Source: a virus. Taken from it: a stretch of DNA of 26,843 bases. Shown piece after piece: positions 15,989-23,064 of this stretch. The stretch is taken from positions 1 through 26,843 of the IMG/VR virus record IMGVR_UViG_3300036719_005676. One strand, given 5' to 3'. A model generated the notes under the pieces. It had not been told where the DNA came from, did no database searches, and saw only the letters and a list, made by a program, of their open reading frames with translations. How positions within the stretch are numbered: position 1 is the stretch's first letter; every line of letters begins with the position of its first letter. The translations under genes and the position numbers were made by a program.

Positions 15989-15996
15989 TTTTACCC
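15989..15996 (-). promoter_or_regulatory. GGGTAAAA box, candidate late promoter of the six-gene cluster
   Basis: Minus-strand AACGGGTAAAACCAGGTAT is identical over 19 bases to the box near 489, followed by ATAAGTT. The box is 25 nt from the ATG at 15963, the same spacing as at 489, and 5 nt after the upstream TAA. Confidence 0.65.
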
Positions 15997-16001
15997 GTTT
16001 G

Positions 16002-16349
16002 TTATTCTTCCTCGTCTCCTTCCGATTCACCTGTGATCTCATTAACCAAACTCTCAACGTCTTCGTCACTCAACTCCTCGATTTCTCCGTCACCGTCAGT
16101 GACTTCATCAGACAGATAGTCGGAGGGATTAAAGGGTGTTTGTTTTTGATATTCCAAACTTCTGCCATCATGGGCTTTCCAAAGACCTACGGATTCATAC
16201 CAAGGCGATGTGTTTGCGATGGTGTTTGTAGGTAGTCCAGAATTGTTAGCAACCTCGTCATTGTCTGGGCTTAGGAGTTGTTGGGCGTATGCTTGCCTGA
16301 AAGCTTCGATTGCCTCGGCGCCGAAATCGCCTCCAATACGATTTGTCAT
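16002..16349 (-). CDS. Small acidic unknown protein
   Basis: 115 residues. The N-terminal part (FGAEAIEAFRQAYAQQLL) is a predicted amphipathic helix, and the central part has aromatic residues (SPWYESVGLWKAHDGRSLEY). The last 35 residues are strongly acidic (DGDGEIEELSDEDVESLVNE, then GESEGDEEE). A tail this acidic often binds a basic partner or mimics DNA charge, but no function can be assigned. It has its own GGGTAAAA box 23 nt upstream, embedded in the end of the upstream gene, and no SD. Confidence 0.8.
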   Translation of the reverse strand: MTNRIGGDFGAEAIEAFRQAYAQQLLSPDNDEVANNSGLPTNTIANTSPWYESVGLWKAHDGRSLEYQKQTPFNPSDYLSDEVTDGDGEIEELSDEDVESLVNEITGESEGDEEE

Positions 16350-16358
16350 GTTGGTTAT

Positions 16359-16712
16359 TTACCGTTTCTTGATTTTACCCGATTGCGATTGTAACATCTT
16401 TGAGTTTCCCATTAATTTTTCCTTGTACTTGCCAACTTCTTTGGACACTTCGGCCCTCAGTTTTCCTTCTTCAATCAACCGTTTCTTTTTGTCATCGCGG
16501 GTTTCTTCGGGTTCGGGTGGTTCGGGAATCTCGGGTTCCTCCTCCATTTCCAGAAGATCGCGATCTGCACCTTCGGGATGAGTCTCCTTGGTTAGGCGAT
16601 CAAGTAAGGCGTCAAAGTGGTCACGCAAGCGACGACGACAAACGCCCTCCACACTTACGGCCATTGCACCGCAAGGAATTTGATGCTTTTCAATTAGTTC
16701 CTGAGCTCTCAT
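16359..16712 (-). CDS. Small unknown protein with an acidic Pro-rich linker
   Basis: 117 residues from ATG 16712. This start is preferred over ATG 16736 because it overlaps the upstream stop as ATGA and has GGAGGA 7 nt before it. Residues 1-48 form a helical domain (RAQELIEKHQIPCG, CRRRLRDHFDALLDRL), followed by an acidic Pro/Glu linker (EEEPEIPEPPEPEETRD) and a basic C-terminus ending SGKIKKR. There is no recognised family. Its last codons contain the GGGTAAAA box that should drive the next gene. Confidence 0.8.
   Translation of the reverse strand: MRAQELIEKHQIPCGAMAVSVEGVCRRRLRDHFDALLDRLTKETHPEGADRDLLEMEEEPEIPEPPEPEETRDDKKKRLIEEGKLRAEVSKEVGKYKEKLMGNSKMLQSQSGKIKKR
16373..16380 (-). promoter_or_regulatory. 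GGGTAAAA box inside the 3' end of the upstream gene
   Basis: Minus-strand CGGGTAAAATC encodes part of the SGKIKKR end of the upstream protein and lies 23 nt before the ATG at 16349. A GGTAAATAA sequence lies about 9 nt further on. It is less certain than the intergenic copies because it is also coding. Confidence 0.5.
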
Positions 16713-17041
16713 GCTGATTTCCTCCGTGGCATCCACCCATCTGGCATGGAGTCATAATGAACTCCCTTTTTCTTTTCTACCCGGGGGCGAGGATCCTGGC
16801 GATTTGCTTCTCGCATTGCTGTAATCATGGTGTCTCGCATTGCTCTGAGGTTTTCACGAGGGACGGTGCAGTGTTTGCTGTCCCTAAACGATCGATAAGT
16901 GTGTGATACGTCGGATGGGTCGTCATTTTGAAGCATCATGTTCCAGACCCCGAGTGCTTGTGGGTCGGAAAGGATTTTTGCGGGTAGCTTGGACTCGATC
17001 TCGGATCGATCCGGGCGGCGAAAACGAGTATCTTTGCGCAT
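16709..17041 (-). CDS. Small unknown basic protein
   Basis: 110 residues, rich in Arg, Lys and Asp. The segment SDPQALGVWNMMLQNDDPSD followed by VSHTYRSFRDSKHCTVPREN suggests a small helical domain, possibly nucleic-acid-binding. The C-terminus is basic and Trp-containing (YDSMPDGWMPRRKSA). Not recognised. Its start overlaps the stop of the HNH gene as TAATG, and its stop overlaps the next start as ATGA, so it is translationally coupled on both sides. No strong SD. Confidence 0.8.
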   Translation of the reverse strand: MRKDTRFRRPDRSEIESKLPAKILSDPQALGVWNMMLQNDDPSDVSHTYRSFRDSKHCTVPRENLRAMRDTMITAMREANRQDPRPRVEKKKGVHYDSMPDGWMPRRKSA

Positions 17042-18459
17042 TAGAGGAAACCGTTAGAGTTTGCCCATGCCTGTGCGGCAGGAAGAAAAAGATTGTTGTA
17101 TTGTTCAGTAGTAAGAACGCCCTTCATCTCCGAGAGCATTTGTTTGTATGCCTGCGGACCTGTGATGCTGCCGTTCTTTTTCCACTCATTATTCCAAATG
17201 TTTTTCATTTTGTTTCCAACTGTACTTGCCCTAGAAAGACCCTCATACTTTGCGATCAGGCCAAGTCCCTGAGCAAATGGGCCGGGGGGTCCCGAGTTCC
17301 CTTGTCTCCCACTGGCAGGTGTTTTAATACCAAGCCACTCCTTTGTAAATAGACTTGGGGTTCTACCCTCGTTTTGCCCCCTAAACACTCCCGCAAGTTT
17401 TTTAGCACCACTGTTGAAGATCTCACCGTCAGACATTTTCTTGGGATCGACCAAGGCCAACCTAGCCTTTCGCGCCTGCCCAGACCGCCGATCTTTCGCA
17501 TACTTGGACAAATATGTTTTATATTCTTCGCGTGAGTTCGGCAAACTATCAATCCACGTGCCTAGTCTCTTCTCTTGTCGAGCTAAATTTGTCCCCCTGC
17601 GAATCAACACCCAATTAGATGGGGCATCAATTCCCCCCTTGGACAACGGTACAAGGTGCTCTACGCTAAGGTCAGTTGGCGCCCAAATTCTGCTTCCTTT
17701 TGCCTGGTAGGCATCTGTTCCACCTTGTCGAAACCACATGTCTAGAACAGTTAGTGCTCTTTCCTTTCCACCCCGTGAGGAAAACACTGGTTTGCCGTTT
17801 TCGTCGGTTCCCGCATACCATCCCGACGTACCTGGCTTCCCAGAACGTGCGAGAGATTCTTGAACATTTTTCGGAAGAAGTTCATATATCATTTCCAGCT
17901 CTTTACGTGGAAGACGAATGCCCCGAGTCATGGCATCTTTGTGCAGGGCTCGCATGGCCTCCTTTTGCACTTCCGCCTCTGAAAGCATATTCTTACGCTT
18001 TTTCAGTTGCTGCACCTCACTCCAAGCAACCCCCTTCCGATTAGCACGTGCGGTTTGAGACTTGACCTCCACCTTCGGTTTTGCAGGCCCTTGACCCTTT
18101 GGCGAAGGTGTGGCTTCCTCAACTTTTACAACCTCGGCTAATTTCCCCAGGGCCAAGTTCAGTCTCTTATCTTGAATGCTACCAGGCTCAACATTATTTT
18201 TCTTACGTATGTAGTCCCTCATTTGTGTAATTCCCGAGCTGACAGGCATCGGAAATTCAACCAAACAAACCATCCCTGATTGAATACACGCGGCGGAACA
18301 GTTCTTTCCCTTTCTACACCGCTTACGTCCTCCCCCAACAGCCTGAGCTTTTGCTCGTGCCACCTGGCCAGCCGTGGGGTGCCTCTTCCCTGCCATAGGA
18401 AGACCCATAGCTCCCTTTCCTGGGCGGTGTGCGGTAGTTATGGGTCCCCTTGTTGGCAT
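17041..18459 (-). CDS. HNH-family endonuclease-like protein with an N-terminal Cys module
   Basis: 472 residues. The N-terminal part has a four-Cys module at residues 48-65 (RCRKGKNCSAACIQSGMVC) followed by FPMP, a module I recall from phage and cyanobacterial proteins. A basic, Lys/Arg-rich linker follows. Residues about 262-295 carry an HNH-like core: LSVEHLVPLSKGGIDAP, then SNWVLIRRGTNLARQ, with Glu267-His268, Asn282 and Asn290 as candidate metal and catalytic residues. The C-terminal 150 residues have no assigned role. HNH proteins near terminase genes are required for DNA packaging in some phages, while others are selfish homing nucleases. Tight coupling (TGATG start overlap with phoH, TAATG with the next gene) favours an integrated role, but this is inference. 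Confidence 0.8.
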   Translation of the reverse strand: MPTRGPITTAHRPGKGAMGLPMAGKRHPTAGQVARAKAQAVGGGRKRCRKGKNCSAACIQSGMVCLVEFPMPVSSGITQMRDYIRKKNNVEPGSIQDKRLNLALGKLAEVVKVEEATPSPKGQGPAKPKVEVKSQTARANRKGVAWSEVQQLKKRKNMLSEAEVQKEAMRALHKDAMTRGIRLPRKELEMIYELLPKNVQESLARSGKPGTSGWYAGTDENGKPVFSSRGGKERALTVLDMWFRQGGTDAYQAKGSRIWAPTDLSVEHLVPLSKGGIDAPSNWVLIRRGTNLARQEKRLGTWIDSLPNSREEYKTYLSKYAKDRRSGQARKARLALVDPKKMSDGEIFNSGAKKLAGVFRGQNEGRTPSLFTKEWLGIKTPASGRQGNSGPPGPFAQGLGLIAKYEGLSRASTVGNKMKNIWNNEWKKNGSITGPQAYKQMLSEMKGVLTTEQYNNLFLPAAQAWANSNGFL

Positions 18460-19283
18460 CAGTCGTCGTAGCGATCTAAAATATGCGCAATTACCGAATT
18501 ACGCACAATGTCTTCTTTTTCAAACTCCACAACACCGACTTCCATCAGGTTGCGGAGACGATGAATGGCATCGACAAGTCCATTCTCGCGACGGAAAACT
18601 TCCAAGTCCGTCTGCTTGGTATCGCCGATGAGGCAGATTTTAGAATCTTTGCCCACGCGGGAAAGGCAGGTTTTAATGTGCGAAGGCAGGAAGTTCTGCG
18701 CTTCATCCACGATAATAAAAGCTTCATTTAACGAGCGGCCACGGATATCCTCCAGAAGAACCGGCTCAATAATTTTCTTGTTGAGTAAATACTCAGCCGC
18801 ACCATGCGAACGCATGATGCAAGGTAGATTGTCTAAAACTGGTGCAATTAGGGGAGCAATCTTTTCGGAAAGATCGCCAGGTAAAGCACCTCGTCCTCTT
18901 TGAAACTCGACACCAACATCACTGCGAACGTAATAGACTTTATCAAAATCACCGGAAGCGATACCGTGCAGTCCGTAGTGAAGGGCAAGGAGTGTCTTGC
19001 CTGTGCCGGCACAGCCATGAGCGAGTGTGACTGTGTTTCGTTTGAAGGTATTCCAGAGTTCTTCTTGACGCCAAGTCAGGAACTTGGGCGGTTGAACATC
19101 CATGCCCTTGTGGAATGACTGTTCTAGCATCTGGGCAGCTTCAGCGCGACGAGTCTTGCGCTTTTCCTTACTTGATAACATAGTGGAGATGGTGATAGCA
19201 ACGGTGGGTATTTGAAAGACATACGCTTTGTGCTTGATGAAAACTACATTGGCACCACCTCCGTCCAAAAAATGTTGAGGCAT
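18459..19283 (-). CDS. phoH: PhoH-like ATPase
   Basis: 274 residues from ATG 19283. Walker A is HGCAGTGKT at residues 89-97. Further on are YYVRSDVGVEFQRGRGALPG and the Walker B segment AFIIVDEAQN at 188-197, followed by CLIGDTKQTDL with the GD sensor. This is the PhoH family of cytoplasmic ATPases with a RecA-like fold, very frequent in marine phages and linked to phosphate-stress genes in bacteria; the phage role is unresolved. Residues 1-34 do not look conserved, and ATG 19181 (MLSSKEKRKTRR) is a plausible alternative start, though the GGGTAAAA box 26 nt before ATG 19283 favours the longer form. Neither start has an SD. It is first in a unit with the HNH gene. Confidence 0.92.
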   Translation of the reverse strand: MPQHFLDGGGANVVFIKHKAYVFQIPTVAITISTMLSSKEKRKTRRAEAAQMLEQSFHKGMDVQPPKFLTWRQEELWNTFKRNTVTLAHGCAGTGKTLLALHYGLHGIASGDFDKVYYVRSDVGVEFQRGRGALPGDLSEKIAPLIAPVLDNLPCIMRSHGAAEYLLNKKIIEPVLLEDIRGRSLNEAFIIVDEAQNFLPSHIKTCLSRVGKDSKICLIGDTKQTDLEVFRRENGLVDAIHRLRNLMEVGVVEFEKEDIVRNSVIAHILDRYDD

Positions 19284-19309
19284 TGGAGGGCTGACTCAAC
19301 TACAGGTAG

Positions 19310-19317
19310 TTTTACCC
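19310..19317 (-). promoter_or_regulatory. GGGTAAAA box, candidate late promoter of phoH
   Basis: Minus-strand CCGGGTAAAACTACC, 26 nt before the phoH ATG at 19283. The 54 bases between the stop at 19372 and this box hold only the end of a doubtful 23-codon ORF. Confidence 0.62.
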
Positions 19318-19325
19318 GGTGCCAC

Positions 19326-19397
19326 CTAAATGGTCCACCAGGCATCTCTTTCTAGCAACCACTGAATGTGCTCAGTGCCAGCGTTCAGTGTAGTCAT
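19326..19397 (-). CDS. Doubtful 23-residue ORF overlapping the 63-residue gene
   Basis: ATG 19397 to TAG 19326, in another frame over the end of the 63-residue gene. The peptide MTTLNAGTEHIQWLLERDAW then WTI looks like a short amphipathic helix and not like random translation. No clear SD exists and no family is recognised. It could be a real micro-protein, or the true C-terminus of the upstream gene if a frameshift occurs. Low confidence. Confidence 0.25.
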   Translation of the reverse strand: MTTLNAGTEHIQWLLERDAWWTI

Positions 19398-19563
19398 CCC
19401 ATCCGTTTTGTTTGCCGCAAAATTCGGTGAACTTCTTTTGTGTTGGGTCTTCTTTTGCTGCTTTTTCAAGGTAACGGTCCGCCGCTAAGTCAGTGATTAA
19501 AACTTTGGTTCCAAACTCTTGTTGCATGAGGTCAGGATTGCGATCCACTGGGGAATTTGCCAT
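19372..19563 (-). CDS. 63-residue unknown protein downstream of the large terminase
   Basis: 63 residues, polar, without membrane segment or known motif (VLITDLAADRYLEKAAKEDP, then KKFTEFCGKQNGWDDYTERW). It follows the terminase gene after 58 bases that hold two small inverted repeats, with no GGGTAAAA box, so it is probably in the terminase transcript. No SD precedes ATG 19563. Coding potential is judged from its composition and position between two firm genes. Confidence 0.65.
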   Translation of the reverse strand: MANSPVDRNPDLMQQEFGTKVLITDLAADRYLEKAAKEDPTQKKFTEFCGKQNGWDDYTERWH

Positions 19564-19569
19564 GGTAAT

Positions 19570-19621
19570 CTATGTGTAGAACATAGAACTTTTATTTTAT
19601 CGTGGTGGTTACCATCACCAC
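19570..19621 (-). other. Intergenic stretch with two small inverted repeats
   Basis: Between the terminase stop and the 63-residue gene the minus strand can form GTGGTG/CACCAC (19602-19607 with 19616-19621) and CTATG/CATAG (19570-19574 with 19582-19586), separated by an AT-rich GATAAAATAAAAG. No U tract follows the first stem, so it is not a standard terminator; an RNA-processing or translational control element is possible. Confidence 0.4.
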
Positions 19622-21373
19622 TTACATCTCTGTGTCCCACCCAATATTTCTCTTTCCACCACGGATGCCACGAACGAACGAGGAACGGGGGTCCGCTTCG
19701 CCTGAGACGGCGTCGTAGTCAGGATCATTGTAGGAGTGATCCGCCGGAAATAAACGAAGACGTTTGCTTGCCAAATTCGGAAATGCCAAGTTGTTTCCAA
19801 AACCTTGACGAGTGAGTTCTCCAAAGAATCGTTTATTTTGGATGATAGAGTCTTGCAAACCTCTATCAACGGTATCTAACTTCATTGAAAAATACGTCAA
19901 AGCCCAAGTAAAGGCGTCCGTCCTATCATCATGTTTTACAAATGGGAACGTTGTAAGTTCCTTTACAAAAGGATCAATCCAGTCTCCCTCAACAAATTGA
20001 ACACGAGCAAACTCCATCAGGGGGGCAACCGCTTGGAGACGTACCGTTTTAGACTTCAACGGTTTCATTTCTTCAATCGGGATCTTTGCTTCTTTTTTCA
20101 GCATTTGAATCAGGGACTGACCTGATGCTGCTTTTTCAATGCAGAGCACACGAGCATCGTAGAAAGAATATAAATGTTTTACCTTTGCAATGAGGTCCGG
20201 AAATCCTAGTCTCCCGGTAATCATTTCCCGAATGAAAACCTTTCCAGGAAAACGATGGGAGATCGACGCGACGCAGATGGCAGTTTCATCCGCCATTTCT
20301 TTCTCTGAAAACGCACAATCGACAGCAAGCCACGTCAAATCAAAACCCGGACATTGACTGGAGTCAATTCGTGTGATCCAGCTATCTTTGATAATTTGAC
20401 CTTCTGCCGCAACAGGATTACCTTGATACAACGCAGAGAAAGCAAACGATCCCATGGTGCGTTTCTGCGCCATGAGCATGTCTACGGTAAATGCGTTATT
20501 GCTCGGCCAGTGCGATTCACCGATGTCTCGCTCTAAGGGATCGTCCGCTTTCTGTTCCGCTGTTTCAATGAGTCCGGCAATATTCACCCAGCGCCATCCG
20601 TTAGGGTTCTCTTCGGGATCGTAAATGCCGTCAGCCTCCATGAGCACGCCGTGAAGGTCATGACTGTGGAACCGTGTGGCAATAACCATCTGACACCAGT
20701 TATTGGTACGACGAGTACTTGCTTGTTCCCCCCACCATGACTCTAATGCTTCCAGTGCAGCGGTTGAGGTTGAGTCTTTGAGTGGGTCATCAACGATCAT
20801 GGCGCCAACGCCAGGACTCGTAATATTTGTGGTCCCTGCGGTAAATCCCGTGAGAACTCCGCCGACTGATGTTGGAAGAATATAACCACCCCCAAGCATA
20901 TCGTATTTTGAGTCCGGAGAAAACCCTTTCCAATCAGGAAAAATCTTACGAAACTCCGGATGTTTGAGGTATCCAATGGTGTCCTTATGGAACTTACCGG
21001 ACAATTGCTGACCGTAGGATGCGATAATGTGCTGTGTCTGTTGATCTCTTCCTAGCAACCATGCAACAAACATTGACGCAAGCATCGACTTGCCCGAGCG
21101 TGGGGGACACGACACAATCAAACGTTTGTAACGCTTATTGGCAAGATCCTCAAAGGCAGATGAAATGACTTCGTGAAAGGCGACTACTTTTAAGTCACCT
21201 TTTTTCATGATGTCCGCAAATGCCAGGAAGCAATTTTGCGCCGCTTTATATTTATATTCTTCGATGATGGACGCTGGAGCTTCCATTACGATGAGCTCTT
21301 GAATGCCGCGAATGTATTTTCGCCAGCTGCTGTGTTCATCCAGCAGGCTGGCTTTGGTTATGATTGGGCGCAT
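19622..21373 (-). CDS. terL: Terminase large subunit (packaging ATPase and nuclease)
   Basis: 583 residues. The N-terminal ATPase has Walker A CPPRSGKS at residues 89-96, Walker B AMIVDDP at 191-197 (Asp195-Asp196) and a coupling-type motif ATRFHSHDL at 232-240. The C-terminal RNase H-like nuclease has acidic residues expected for the two-metal site: Asp352 in LAVDCAF, Glu413 in CIEKAASGQ and Asp482-Asp483/Asp486 in HDDRTDAF. The length is typical. It drives DNA into the prohead through the portal and cuts the concatemer. It follows the candidate small terminase with a TAATG overlap, so the two are translationally coupled. No SD is obvious. The packaging strategy cannot be told from sequence alone. 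Confidence 0.96.
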   Translation of the reverse strand: MRPIITKASLLDEHSSWRKYIRGIQELIVMEAPASIIEEYKYKAAQNCFLAFADIMKKGDLKVVAFHEVISSAFEDLANKRYKRLIVSCPPRSGKSMLASMFVAWLLGRDQQTQHIIASYGQQLSGKFHKDTIGYLKHPEFRKIFPDWKGFSPDSKYDMLGGGYILPTSVGGVLTGFTAGTTNITSPGVGAMIVDDPLKDSTSTAALEALESWWGEQASTRRTNNWCQMVIATRFHSHDLHGVLMEADGIYDPEENPNGWRWVNIAGLIETAEQKADDPLERDIGESHWPSNNAFTVDMLMAQKRTMGSFAFSALYQGNPVAAEGQIIKDSWITRIDSSQCPGFDLTWLAVDCAFSEKEMADETAICVASISHRFPGKVFIREMITGRLGFPDLIAKVKHLYSFYDARVLCIEKAASGQSLIQMLKKEAKIPIEEMKPLKSKTVRLQAVAPLMEFARVQFVEGDWIDPFVKELTTFPFVKHDDRTDAFTWALTYFSMKLDTVDRGLQDSIIQNKRFFGELTRQGFGNNLAFPNLASKRLRLFPADHSYNDPDYDAVSGEADPRSSFVRGIRGGKRNIGWDTEM

Positions 21374-21657
21374 TAGAAGTTGCTAATTCTTTTAAGGAGT
21401 TCTTCCACTTTTCCGTCATACTCCTTGGCAAGCTCCTGCTCGGACGGAGTCTCTTTCGCAGTGAGAATCACAATATCTTCTGTAATCTCACGATGCGCTT
21501 TGACTGAGGCGGAAAAAATTTGCACGAGATCACGAGTCGAGCATTCCGACATTTGATCCTGCAAAAGGCCAATTGCCTCATTGGCAACTTTAAGGGCCTC
21601 TTCTGCCAGAAACTCTTTCTGTTTTACAATAGCATCTTTTGCGTTTGACTCAGCCAT
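21373..21657 (-). CDS. Candidate small terminase subunit
   Basis: 94 residues, predicted all-helical (KEFLAEEALKVANEAIGLLQ, then RDLVQIFSASVKAHREITED and a C-terminal ELAKEYDGKVEELLKRI). Size, helicity and position directly before terL suit a small terminase, which recognises phage DNA and forms a ring that delivers it to the large subunit. No helix-turn-helix motif can be named with certainty, so this is context-based. An AGGAG SD lies 9 nt before ATG 21657, which overlaps the stop of the 51-residue gene as TAATG. The stop overlaps the terL start as TAATG. Confidence 0.7.
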   Translation of the reverse strand: MAESNAKDAIVKQKEFLAEEALKVANEAIGLLQDQMSECSTRDLVQIFSASVKAHREITEDIVILTAKETPSEQELAKEYDGKVEELLKRISNF

Positions 21658-21812
21658 TAGGTCATTCTCCTACGACATTTACCACAACCACCACGAGGCG
21701 TGGGATTGCGCTTGAACTTGTGAATTTGCTGCAGGATGCGAGTTGCAAGGTCTGTATTGCCCGCTCGCACCGCAGCGTGATAACTTTGCCAAAGTTGCTG
21801 AGCGGACTGCAT
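21657..21812 (-). CDS. 51-residue protein with a C-terminal CGKC pair
   Basis: ATG 21812 to TAA 21657-21659. The N-terminus is helical (SAQQLWQSYHAAVRAGNTDL), the C-terminus basic with a Cys pair (GGCGKCRRRMT) that could bind a metal or nucleic acid. Support comes from the TAATG overlap with the candidate small terminase and from a GGGTAAAA box 23 nt before the ATG. It is the first gene of the packaging transcript. The frame is open further upstream, so a non-ATG start is possible. No SD. Confidence 0.7.
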   Translation of the reverse strand: MQSAQQLWQSYHAAVRAGNTDLATRILQQIHKFKRNPTPRGGCGKCRRRMT

Positions 21813-21835
21813 TCGCAATGGGGGCAGATGCCTTC

Positions 21836-21843
21836 TTTTACCC
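21836..21843 (-). promoter_or_regulatory. GGGTAAAA box, candidate late promoter of the terminase cluster
   Basis: Minus-strand AAGGGTAAAAGAAGG directly follows the TAA of the upstream gene and lies 23 nt before the ATG at 21812. Confidence 0.6.
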
Positions 21844-23064
21844 TTAACAGGGTTGAGAAGGATTATCTAGTCCGTTAGAGCAGGGGATGCAACCAAGTTT
21901 CCAAAGAGAGTTGATTTCCGCCAACTCAAACGTTCCCTCAAGCAACCATCCTTTCCCCTGAGGCGATTGTCCCACAAAGTAGAAACGTCCTTTGGGTGTT
22001 TGAATAAAGGTCTGCATCTGCACACCAATGAGGGCGCCGCCGTCCAAATACAGCCTGGGAGCGTCTGGATTAAGCGGATCCACATACAGAAACTGAAATC
22101 CACCAAGAACAACAGCGAACTCGCCATAGTTCATGCTTTGGGTCCAGCTAGAATCTAGCCCAGCAGCGGAAGAAATCGGACCGCTTTTGTTCACGGTATC
22201 GGTCCAGAGTTCTACGGCATACCGAGCCAATTTCTTACCCGTGTTACAGTAGAATACTTCGCGCAACGGCTGTTTGGTGTTTGCATCAAACACCGTTACC
22301 ACCAAACGACCGTCCTCAGTGTAGCTGTCATTTGACAGGAGATAGATAGGTTGCCCGAGCGGGTCTTCCATAAAGACGCAATCGGGATCACAGATAAACA
22401 CCCAGTTTCCGCTTTGCGTCAATTCATTGCTCCACCGGATCCCGTAACAAGCATCATAGTCTTCCGGTGGTTGGCCGTCGCAGTCATATGCCGGAACGTA
22501 GATGTCGCCGGTGGCATTATCAAGGATTCCTCCGAGGGGTAACTTCGCTTCGACACCAAGAGCCGGGAAAAGCTGGCGGCAATTTCCTCTCTGAACGCAG
22601 GGGTCTAATGCGATTATCGGCAATGCTTCTTCAATAATTATTTGCCAAATCTGGGTGTATGTATATTGGGATTGGTCTGTAAGACCCGTAAAATCTTCGC
22701 TTACACAAACAAAAGGTTCAATAACCTCAACATAGGCGCCCCCCGGCACCGACCCGTTAAGAGTAATAAAGGCACCCGTTATTAACTGGGTGGCAAAATC
22801 GTGCCCGGAGGAAGTTAAATAATTCTGGCAAGAATAGTTGCATTCGAATCGCATCGTGCGTTCAAATACCATCGGAATTCTATTTTTTACCGTGTTACTT
22901 GCACCAGTGTAGCGAACAACAATATTGTTTGTTTGACTGACAACCCCCTCGCGATCAATTACATCTGCGAGCCTAAGAACATTAACGCCAATGGGGATAA
23001 GGGGTGAAGCAACCAAGGCATCCACCATAAATTGCTCGATGCGAGTTATACTACTCAACTCCAT
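21844..23064 (-). CDS. Cys-rich probable virion protein
   Basis: 406 residues. The first 150 (VDALVASPLIPIGVNVLRLA, then NNIVVRYTGAS and MVFERTMRFECNYSCQNYL) resemble in plan the small tail-completion or tail-terminator proteins of phages: an N-terminal helix, a strand naming a variant ligand, then a beta sheet. This similarity is judged by eye only. The rest is beta-rich with 14 cysteines overall, several in pairs (CDPDC, CIPC), and Trp/Tyr/Gly-rich strands (GGFQFLYVDP, GRFYFVGQSPQGKGWLLEG). No enzyme motif or signal peptide. GGAGG lies 8 nt before ATG 23064, which overlaps the preceding endonuclease-like gene by 10 bases. A tail or neck protein is the best guess. Confidence 0.75.
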   Translation of the reverse strand: MELSSITRIEQFMVDALVASPLIPIGVNVLRLADVIDREGVVSQTNNIVVRYTGASNTVKNRIPMVFERTMRFECNYSCQNYLTSSGHDFATQLITGAFITLNGSVPGGAYVEVIEPFVCVSEDFTGLTDQSQYTYTQIWQIIIEEALPIIALDPCVQRGNCRQLFPALGVEAKLPLGGILDNATGDIYVPAYDCDGQPPEDYDACYGIRWSNELTQSGNWVFICDPDCVFMEDPLGQPIYLLSNDSYTEDGRLVVTVFDANTKQPLREVFYCNTGKKLARYAVELWTDTVNKSGPISSAAGLDSSWTQSMNYGEFAVVLGGFQFLYVDPLNPDAPRLYLDGGALIGVQMQTFIQTPKGRFYFVGQSPQGKGWLLEGTFELAEINSLWKLGCIPCSNGLDNPSQPC

